From an uncultured cyanobacterium (GTDB lineage: Bacteria; Cyanobacteriota; Vampirovibrionia; Gastranaerophilales; Gastranaerophilaceae): 38,769 bases of DNA. The notes beneath the pieces were generated by a model. It did no database searches. It was not told the origin of the DNA and saw nothing but the letters and a program-made list of their open reading frames with translations. Location: contig CABUXT010000021.1 of assembly GCA_902495705.1 (NCBI GenBank), positions 1-38,769 of the forward strand, read 5' to 3'. Position 1 is the first letter of the stretch. Each line of letters starts with the position of its first letter. Made by a program: the position numbers and the translations under genes. Below, piece by piece: positions 32,883-38,769 of the stretch.

Positions 32883-35036
32883 GTGATTATTTCATCAATA
32901 AGTTCAATTGCATATAACAAGGGCGGAGTGAGGTTTTCCGGTCATCCTTTGACTTATGATGAAATAAATGAACGTATTAAACATGGACAAATTGACCAAA
33001 TTAAAACTTTGCCTGATTTATTTATTGTAAATAAAAAATTTGACACCCTATTACATAGCTCAGCAAGGGCAAATCAAGTCGACATTTCAAGATTCCTTCT
33101 TAGTAAAAATCTTGACCCTAATCGTCCAAATATCAATGGACAAACGCCATTTGCTATTGCGTGTTCAAAATTAAATTCAAAACTTGCGGAAACATTTTTG
33201 CTTTATGATATAAACATTAATACTAAAGATAATTTAAAAAATACTCCGCTCCACCGTGGAATTCAAAGCCCGGAAATCGTAAATCTTTTATTGAATAATG
33301 CAGCAAATCCACATTCTGTTAATATCTTTAATCAAACCCCATACCGTATGTCTATAGCTTATCCAAACAGTCTTGAAGTCTTTTTAAAGCATAAAATCAA
33401 CCCAAATACTGTTGATGAAAACGGACAAACGCTTTTGCACGAGGCTATAATTAATAAAAATATGGAAATAGCAACCATACTCAAAAAATACAATGCTGAT
33501 GTTAATTACAAAGATAATTTGGGTAAATCTCCATTGTTTTATGCCAAAATACCTGCTTCTATTGATTGGCTATGTGACAATGGTGCAAAAATTAATCTTA
33601 TAGATAAAAAGCATAATACAGCACTTCACTACAGTGTAATGGATAATAATGGTGCAATTGCAAAAGCACTATTAAAACATAAAGCAGATACAAATATAAA
33701 AAATTCTGAAAATCTGCCGGCAATTGCTTATTCAAAAAGTTTTGGAATGACTAGATTGCTTATTGAAAACGGTGCGGATGCTAATATTTTAGTTAATGGT
33801 ACCACAATTTTGCATAAGTACGTAAAACGAAATGATTTAAAAGCGGTATATTTTCTTGTAAAGAATAAAATTAATCCAAATATTGCAGATAAAAACGGTT
33901 TTATCCCTATGGATTACGCACAAGATGGCGGAATTAAAACATTATTACTGGTTGCAGGAACAAATCCAAACTATAATAACTATTTAATTAAAGCTCTTAA
34001 ATCAAAGGATTTTGAATTTTTCAGCAATTTGCTGGAAGTTGGCGCTGATGCAAACAAAACTAATAAAAAAGGGCAAACTCCGATATTTTTTATTAACAAC
34101 GAAAAAGAATTAGAAGAACTCTTAAAATACAATGCTGATATTAACCATAAAGACAAGTATGGAAATACTGCAATTTTACGATTTGCTCTGTTGGGTAAAA
34201 GAGATTTAGTTGAGTTGCTGAAAAAAAATAATGCAATTTCAAATGAAGATGAATTGAAGAAATGTTTCGACAAATATGAGAACTATCACGGTTGGCTTAA
34301 ATCAGATAAAATAAAATCCACGGAACCTACATTTACCGGTAAAATGGATTACAAAATCTATGCAACACCTGAAATTCGAGAGTCCCTAAATTATCAAATA
34401 AAACTTAAAGAAAAAGATATTGATAAAATTATTAAAAACGCACAAACTATGGATGAAGGTTTGATTGCGGCTTATCAAGCTTTAAGAACAGAAGAGCAGC
34501 ATATAAAAGAAGCAATGAACGGACTTTCTGTTGTTGTGAAACATTTTACTATTGATGCAAAAAGAAAAATGGGTGAAATTGCAAGTTCCAATCCTTCAGG
34601 TTCCAAAATTCCAGTTATCGGTACTCTAAAACAATTCAATGATACTGTATTAACAGACACTTTTAAAATGCAATTGAAATCCAAAATCTATGAAATAAGA
34701 AATACAAAAAATGATATAAAAGATACCTATTACAAAAAGCAAATTTGTACAATGGTAAATGATTATTGCAAATTAAATGATTATTTATCAGAAGGGATAA
34801 AATATGTTTCGTACATAGATAAATCAACTCCAACTAGAGAAAAATTGTTGCAAAATTTAGAAACTTGTAAAAATAATATAATAAAAAGAAATACTAAATT
34901 AAAAACCAGTTTAAATAATCTTTCTAAAAACTATGAAAGTTGTTTTAATAAAATAATGAAAATGCAAAAAGAAAAACAATCAGCTAGAACAATAAAAAAA
35001 ACAATACTGTTCTTTTTTCATCTGGATTGTTCGTAA
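32883..35036 (+). CDS. ankyrin-repeat protein with helical C-terminal domain
   Basis: A 717-residue protein. The leader MIISSISSIAYNKGG ends in VRFSG (16-20). Residues 45-445 are about a dozen ankyrin repeats, with recurring N-x-x-G-x-T-P/L-L-H and A-D-x-N cores (for example ENGQTLLHEAI, KKHNTALHYSV). Residues 445-717 form a Lys-rich helical domain. A second motif, PTFTG, lies at 482-486, where the ankyrin part joins the helical part, as if two leader-bearing proteins had fused. Ankyrin repeats bind proteins and are common in effectors of host-associated bacteria. Translation starts at GTG 32883; the upstream ATG at 32866 stops after five codons. First gene of the rightward operon. Confidence 0.85.
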   Translation: MIISSISSIAYNKGGVRFSGHPLTYDEINERIKHGQIDQIKTLPDLFIVNKKFDTLLHSSARANQVDISRFLLSKNLDPNRPNINGQTPFAIACSKLNSKLAETFLLYDININTKDNLKNTPLHRGIQSPEIVNLLLNNAANPHSVNIFNQTPYRMSIAYPNSLEVFLKHKINPNTVDENGQTLLHEAIINKNMEIATILKKYNADVNYKDNLGKSPLFYAKIPASIDWLCDNGAKINLIDKKHNTALHYSVMDNNGAIAKALLKHKADTNIKNSENLPAIAYSKSFGMTRLLIENGADANILVNGTTILHKYVKRNDLKAVYFLVKNKINPNIADKNGFIPMDYAQDGGIKTLLLVAGTNPNYNNYLIKALKSKDFEFFSNLLEVGADANKTNKKGQTPIFFINNEKELEELLKYNADINHKDKYGNTAILRFALLGKRDLVELLKKNNAISNEDELKKCFDKYENYHGWLKSDKIKSTEPTFTGKMDYKIYATPEIRESLNYQIKLKEKDIDKIIKNAQTMDEGLIAAYQALRTEEQHIKEAMNGLSVVVKHFTIDAKRKMGEIASSNPSGSKIPVIGTLKQFNDTVLTDTFKMQLKSKIYEIRNTKNDIKDTYYKKQICTMVNDYCKLNDYLSEGIKYVSYIDKSTPTREKLLQNLETCKNNIIKRNTKLKTSLNNLSKNYESCFNKIMKMQKEKQSARTIKKTILFFFHLDCS

Positions 35037-35053
35037 CGAAAGGCAGGTAATAT

Positions 35054-35650
35054 ATGAAAATTTCATTTTATACAACTCCGGTTGTAACATTCAGGGGAAT
35101 TAATGAATCAATGAGACGTGTATCAGAACAGTTAAAAGGTGGTAATTTCCCTAACACAGATACCTTTACAAAAGCAGAGACAGACGGTAATACTATAATT
35201 ATTCAAAATTATAATGATAACCGCTCTGAAAACCCTCAACGTGATATCAGTCAGTATAATTCAAGAAATGGTGCAGTAGATGGTGCGGTAACAGGAGTGA
35301 CAACAGGAGGCGGTATAGAAGGCGCAAAAGCAGTTGTTAGAAAAGTAAAAGATGGTAAATCTGCTCAAAATAATGACACCCAAAAAGTTGATGATGAATT
35401 TAAAGAAGATGATGTAAATAATTCGGAAGATACGGCAAAACCTATTGAGGATGAAGATATAGATTCTGAAAATATTGAAACTCCTGAACAAGATATTGAC
35501 ACGGAACAAGATTTAGATACCGAAACTGATTTTGAACCTGAAACCGATATCGAGCCGGATGTTGATACAGATGTCGACACAGACATTGATATTGATGTTG
35601 ACACAGATATTGAACCGGATATAGATATTGATTTGAGTGATATATTTTAA
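35054..35650 (+). CDS. acidic protein with Asp-rich repeat tail and VTFRG leader
   Basis: A 198-residue protein. The leader MKISFYTTPV runs directly into VTFRG (11-15). Residues 75-100 are glycine/alanine-rich (DGAVTGVTTGGGIEGAKAVV), resembling a glycine-zipper helix. From about 115 the chain is almost wholly Asp/Glu/Thr/Ile, ending in tandem D-x-D-T-D-I-type units and LSDIF. Such tails can bind calcium or act as a disordered polyanion; neither can be shown here. The ribosome site is AGGCAGG. It lies 17 bases after the ankyrin gene and 17 before the metallopeptidase-like gene, so one operon. No known family. Confidence 0.7.
   Translation: MKISFYTTPVVTFRGINESMRRVSEQLKGGNFPNTDTFTKAETDGNTIIIQNYNDNRSENPQRDISQYNSRNGAVDGAVTGVTTGGGIEGAKAVVRKVKDGKSAQNNDTQKVDDEFKEDDVNNSEDTAKPIEDEDIDSENIETPEQDIDTEQDLDTETDFEPETDIEPDVDTDVDTDIDIDVDTDIEPDIDIDLSDIF
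35525..35641 (+). repeat. short tandem repeat coding for the Asp-rich tail
   Basis: Imperfect 6- and 12-base units of the kind GATGTTGATACA and GATATTGAT repeat in frame, giving alternating Asp with Val, Thr or Ile. The differing codons suggest an old or selected repeat rather than recent slippage. Length changes in steps of six bases would keep the frame. Confidence 0.6.
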
Positions 35651-35667
35651 TAGGGATTAAATTCAGA

Positions 35668-36609
35668 ATGCAAATATCAGCGATAAGACCATATAATAGA
35701 CCAAATGTCGGCAATAGACCAATTTCAAAGAATAGACCCCTCAGAATTAAAGACACTGGTATAAAAAATCCTCTGCCTGTTAATTTTACAGGTGGTAAAA
35801 ATATTTTGTTTGATTATTTAAATGATACAACTCTTTCCATGCATCAACTGGAAGCACAGAGGTTAGACTTGGATTTATTAAATAAATTATTTAATGAACA
35901 ATTCCACATTCCTTTTGACCTGTCAGGAGTATCAGAAGCTGCTGCAAAAGTCATTGGGTATTGTTGTTTTCATACAGCGATGATTTTCAGACAAATTAAA
36001 CAACCATTGCCAACAATGATTGGAATAGAAAAAATCGCTCCAAAACCTGAGGGAGGTATGACTATTGCGTGTTGCTATTGGGGAAAGGGGAACTTTCCGA
36101 TACGCGCAGTTACATTCAATTCTTTATATGATTGGGAACATGCTATTGTAAATGCAAAATCAACAAGTAATGAAAATGGTTATCATTCTTCATACCATTT
36201 TTTGCAAACTACAATACATGAATTTGCGCATAATGCTCACTTCCATCATTTATATTCAAAGTTTGGCTGTCCAGAGCCTGCTCCGGGGTACACCTATAAT
36301 CCAAAAGTCTATGATATAATGTCAAAATTAAATTTCCCAATTTATGATAAGGATGGTAATATAACTGATAATAAATTCATTTCAACTTCTGTACGTAATA
36401 CAATGAAAGAATCAAGCGGATATGGCAGCACTTTGCTTCCTGAACTATTTGCGGAAGAATTTGCAAGAGCTGTAATAAAGAATTTAGACCCAGTACATTT
36501 AACATTAAAACGAAATCCATTTCCAATAACTACTACGAATAAAGATTTTAACAGTGTTTTGTATGAAACATGGGAAGGTTTGATTGATGATGGACAAGGG
36601 TTAATATAA
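35668..36609 (+). CDS. putative zinc metallopeptidase (HExxH) with VNFTG leader
   Basis: A 313-residue protein with a 37-residue Asn/Arg/Pro-rich leader, beginning MQISAIRPYN and ending at VNFTG (38-42). H184-E-F-A-H188 within TTIHEFAHNAHFHH is a zinc-binding HExxH helix, and the acidic helix LLPELFAEEFARA 70-80 residues later could supply the third ligand, as in gluzincin-type enzymes (anthrax-lethal-factor-like domains have similar spacing). No signal peptide or propeptide is evident. The ribosome site is weak. Located in an operon with ankyrin and Asp-rich proteins bearing the same kind of leader. Protease activity and target are unproven. Confidence 0.72.
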   Translation: MQISAIRPYNRPNVGNRPISKNRPLRIKDTGIKNPLPVNFTGGKNILFDYLNDTTLSMHQLEAQRLDLDLLNKLFNEQFHIPFDLSGVSEAAAKVIGYCCFHTAMIFRQIKQPLPTMIGIEKIAPKPEGGMTIACCYWGKGNFPIRAVTFNSLYDWEHAIVNAKSTSNENGYHSSYHFLQTTIHEFAHNAHFHHLYSKFGCPEPAPGYTYNPKVYDIMSKLNFPIYDKDGNITDNKFISTSVRNTMKESSGYGSTLLPELFAEEFARAVIKNLDPVHLTLKRNPFPITTTNKDFNSVLYETWEGLIDDGQGLI

Positions 36610-36626
36610 GGAAAGGAGACCTTTAA

Positions 36627-37244
36627 ATGATACAAGCGATTGGATATAGTTCTTACCCATTACAGATGCCCCAAATCGGTCTTCCAACCGGTGATTTGAA
36701 TTCTAAACTTGCAACAATATATCCTGATTTAGCTTCGGATGAAAGAAGTATTCTTGATACAAAAAAACGAAATGAATTATTATTTAACCGAAATAAACTT
36801 GATTTACTTGCAAAATATGGGAATGATTTTTGCAATATAAATGCAGAAGGTGTTTATAAAACTTACAGAAATAACAAGGATTTTTTAGAGATGAAAAATT
36901 CAAAATACTTTAACAATGCACAAGGCTTTACTAATCTTGTAAGGACTATGGCGGTTTTAGATAAAGACTTAAAAGAAAAATCTTTGTTTCCTTATGAATA
37001 TAATCAACAATATTTGGCAAATTATTACAGACCAATTGCGTATGAAAAATATAATATGAATGATTTTTTGAAAATGTTAAACAATTTTTGTAAAAATGAC
37101 AAAATTTCTGATGACTTGAAACAATATTTTCTTCAAATGAAAGCTGATAAAATTGATTTGTATTATACAAAACTCAATAAATTATCCGCTTCATCAAACC
37201 CTTTAGACATTTTAACCGAACGAATTCCTTACGTAAATGAGTAA
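36627..37244 (+). CDS. hypothetical protein, last gene of the ankyrin operon
   Basis: A 205-residue protein with no recognised family, signal peptide or membrane segment. The N-terminus MIQAIGYSSYPLQ keeps the short hydrophobic head seen in its neighbours, but IGLPTG stands where they have [IV]-x-F-x-G, so the motif is degenerate or absent. The rest is helical and rich in Tyr, Asn and Lys. GGAG lies 8 bases before the ATG, 17 bases after the metallopeptidase-like gene. It ends before a shared bidirectional terminator. Confidence 0.7.
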   Translation: MIQAIGYSSYPLQMPQIGLPTGDLNSKLATIYPDLASDERSILDTKKRNELLFNRNKLDLLAKYGNDFCNINAEGVYKTYRNNKDFLEMKNSKYFNNAQGFTNLVRTMAVLDKDLKEKSLFPYEYNQQYLANYYRPIAYEKYNMNDFLKMLNNFCKNDKISDDLKQYFLQMKADKIDLYYTKLNKLSASSNPLDILTERIPYVNE

Positions 37245-37289
37245 TTAACCTCAGCAAAATCTATAGATATAATAGTAAACCTTTAAATA

Positions 37290-37331
37290 AACCCCCAACC
37301 GCATATTGAATGTAGTTGGGGGTTGTTTATT
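37290..37331. terminator. bidirectional intrinsic terminator
   Basis: AACCCCCAAC (37290-37299) and GTTGGGGGTT (37315-37324) form a perfect 10-bp stem with T-rich sequence on both sides. It ends the rightward ankyrin operon and the leftward dehydrogenase operon. Confidence 0.85.
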
Positions 37332-37635
37332 AGTCAATTTCGACTTCTTCGTTTATTTCTATCGGAACTTCGGCTGTTGGTGCAGGATTGTTTTTATATC
37401 GGTAATATAAAAACATATCGATTAGCAAAAATGCCGCGTTTGCGTAATATATCCAAATTACATAGTCGTTATTATGCAAAAGTTTGTTTAAAATTCCGCA
37501 AATATATCCAAACAAAATTAAGTATGAAAAAGTAAGACTTTTGCCGTGTACGCATTTGCATTTATAAGTCTTGTATGCTGCGATTGGCCAACTTAATCCA
37601 AAGCTTGCCATCATACCTGCTTCTAATAAGCTCAT
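37330..37635 (-). CDS. small PQ-loop/SemiSWEET-like membrane protein
   Basis: A 101-residue protein with three membrane segments (about residues 5-22, 36-53 and 57-78) and an acidic, Pro-containing C-terminus. GLSWPIAAYKTYK followed by VHGKSLTFSYL resembles the PQ-loop pattern of SemiSWEET-type three-helix units, which dimerise and carry small solutes or sugars. Residue-level evidence is modest, so this may be only an analogous small membrane protein. Its ATG overlaps the dehydrogenase stop as ATGA with AAGGAG just upstream, so it is translated together with that enzyme and may move its substrate or product. Confidence 0.7.
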   Translation of the reverse strand: MSLLEAGMMASFGLSWPIAAYKTYKCKCVHGKSLTFSYLILFGYICGILNKLLHNNDYVIWIYYANAAFLLIDMFLYYRYKNNPAPTAEVPIEINEEVEID

Positions 37636-38747
37636 AGCAACTCCTTATAAATTTTCAATACTCTATCATAATCTAATACAACAAAATTATTTGCCATCAA
37701 ACGACCTTGTGTTTTCATTACACTGTCGGCAAATTCTTCAATATCTTTCTCTGTTACGCCGTATTCATGCAATGGTTTCTTTTGCAATACAGAATTTAGC
37801 AAGTTTTCAAGTTCATCATAAACAACTTTAACATCACAATGAAGAAGGTTTGCTAAAAATTCGTTCATTTTTGCAATTTCACCATCTTGTTTAATTTCCA
37901 TATAGTTTTTCAAAACACCGGTGAATACTGCATAATTACTTTCACCATGCGGAACGTGGTATTTTGCACCCAAAGGATAGCTCAAAGCGTGAACTGCAGC
38001 ACATCCTGCTGTTTCAAAAGCGATACCTGCAAAGTTACTTGCAGTCAAGAATGTATCCATCAAGTCAGGCAAAATTTCTTTTCCTTCTTTAACAAGTCTT
38101 TGATAACTTGTGATAATCATTTCAATTGCTTTATAGCCAAACAATTTTGAATAATCGGTTGCTTTTGGAGACAAGCTTGATTCAACAGAGTGAACCAATG
38201 CATCAATTGAACTTGTTGCAAAAACTTTAAACGGTAATGATTTCAAAAGTTCAGGAATTAGAACGGCTTTTTGGGCAAACATTTCAGGAGATGTTAATCC
38301 CATTTTTACGCCCAATCTTGTTCTATTGATGATTGAGATATTTGTAACTTCACTACCTGTACCACAAGTTGTTGGGATGATGATAAGTTCATAATGTTTT
38401 TTCAACTCGTCTTTTTTATCATACAATTTGTCAACAGATTCACCGTTTGTTACAGCCAAAACTTTTGCAATATCAATGATTGTACCGCCACCGATTGCAA
38501 TTATTCTTTTGAAAGTATATTTTGATGCTTCGCTGATAATTGCATCAACCATAATATCTGTAGGTTCGCCTGCTCCGAATTTTTCTTGGAAAATTGTTTT
38601 TACAGGCAAATTCAATTCTTTGAAATAAGGGTTAAAAATATATTCATTTGTAAGAATTAAGTCATCTTCACCCAATTCAAATTCTTTTGCAAATTCTTTG
38701 CAAGTTTGGAATTTATGCAATTCCGGTTTTAATATTAACTGTTTCAT
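37632..38747 (-). CDS. 4hbD: 4-hydroxybutyrate dehydrogenase (iron-type alcohol dehydrogenase family)
   Basis: Interconverts succinate semialdehyde and 4-hydroxybutyrate with NAD(H), a step of succinate/4-aminobutyrate fermentation in anaerobes. At 371 residues it is the same length as Clostridium kluyveri 4HbD and resembles it throughout: LTNEYIFNPYF, IIAIGGGTIIDIAK (NAD site), IIPTTCGTGSEVTN, and the metal-ligand regions SSIDALVHSVES, AAVHALSYPLG and YHVPHGESNY. The ATG at 38747 follows AAAGGA by 9 bases. It is the first gene of a two-gene operon with a small membrane protein. Specificity is judged from overall similarity as remembered, not tested. Confidence 0.88.
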   Translation of the reverse strand: MKQLILKPELHKFQTCKEFAKEFELGEDDLILTNEYIFNPYFKELNLPVKTIFQEKFGAGEPTDIMVDAIISEASKYTFKRIIAIGGGTIIDIAKVLAVTNGESVDKLYDKKDELKKHYELIIIPTTCGTGSEVTNISIINRTRLGVKMGLTSPEMFAQKAVLIPELLKSLPFKVFATSSIDALVHSVESSLSPKATDYSKLFGYKAIEMIITSYQRLVKEGKEILPDLMDTFLTASNFAGIAFETAGCAAVHALSYPLGAKYHVPHGESNYAVFTGVLKNYMEIKQDGEIAKMNEFLANLLHCDVKVVYDELENLLNSVLQKKPLHEYGVTEKDIEEFADSVMKTQGRLMANNFVVLDYDRVLKIYKELL

Positions 38748-38769
38748 GATTAAAAATCCTTTCTTTTAG

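Noticed and set aside
35365..35604. Minus-strand frame rich in Ser and Val
   Set aside because: Mirror of the Asp-rich repeat; no start signals.
28723..37244. Reading the AAA, ankyrin and protease-like genes as a phage-defence island
   Set aside because: No nuclease, toxin, integrase or known defence domain; the shared leaders argue for a common cellular route instead.

Overview
The window is AT-rich, densely coded bacterial DNA with Gram-negative envelope genes: a TolC-type outer-membrane channel, an RND pump with its adaptor, a lipoprotein, and a surface-polysaccharide locus. Several proteins resemble those of anaerobic gut bacteria: a Clostridium kluyveri-like 4-hydroxybutyrate dehydrogenase, a short UvrA and a Nim-like flavoprotein. 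Together with many proteins that carry a short N-terminal [IV]-x-F-x-G motif, this suggests a gut, non-photosynthetic relative of Cyanobacteria (Vampirovibrionia/Gastranaerophilales). That assignment is inference; there is no rRNA or other marker gene here. I saw no tRNA, rRNA, CRISPR array, insertion sequence or phage gene.

Region 1 (1-13497, all minus strand) is one tightly packed operon for a surface glycan. In transcription order it encodes two GT2 glycosyltransferases, RfbF, RfbG and RfbH (the CDP-3,6-dideoxyhexose route), an SDR reductase/epimerase, an HpcH/HpaI-type aldolase, a HAD phosphatase, a thiamine-diphosphate enzyme, a polysaccharide pyruvyl transferase, a third GT2 enzyme and an MsbA-like ABC exporter cut by the window edge. 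Most neighbours overlap by 1-28 bases. The enzyme set suggests an unusual, possibly branched, 3,6-dideoxy sugar.

Region 2 (13498-18891) holds short single genes: a hexapeptide acyltransferase, a small soluble protein with a membrane protein, a GNAT-like gene that has lost its start, a protein-tyrosine-phosphatase-like protein behind an attenuator-like leader, a lipoprotein and an unknown protein.

Region 3 (18979-28565) looks like a toxic-compound defence block: a TolC/RND/adaptor operon, a UvrA-like double ABC ATPase, a GNAT, a Nim-like flavin protein, and a SugE/Gdx exporter preceded by a promoter, a folded leader and an intrinsic terminator, the layout of a riboswitch.

Region 4 (28723-37244) is the least familiar part. 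Leftward from a divergent control region run an AAA+ ATPase, a helical protein with one membrane segment and an AAA-like protein with a ruined Walker A. Rightward run an ankyrin-repeat protein, an Asp-rich protein, an HExxH metallopeptidase-like protein and an unknown protein. Six of these seven, plus the phosphatase-like protein and the unknown protein of region 2, begin with a bipartite N-terminal signature: M-x-[IV]-S-x-I, then 5-30 residues, then [IVP]-x-F-x-[GN]. This shared leader on unrelated folds is the best candidate for an undescribed sorting or assembly system.

Region 5 (37290-38747, minus strand) has a 4-hydroxybutyrate dehydrogenase translationally coupled to a small PQ-loop-like membrane protein, ending at a terminator shared with region 4.
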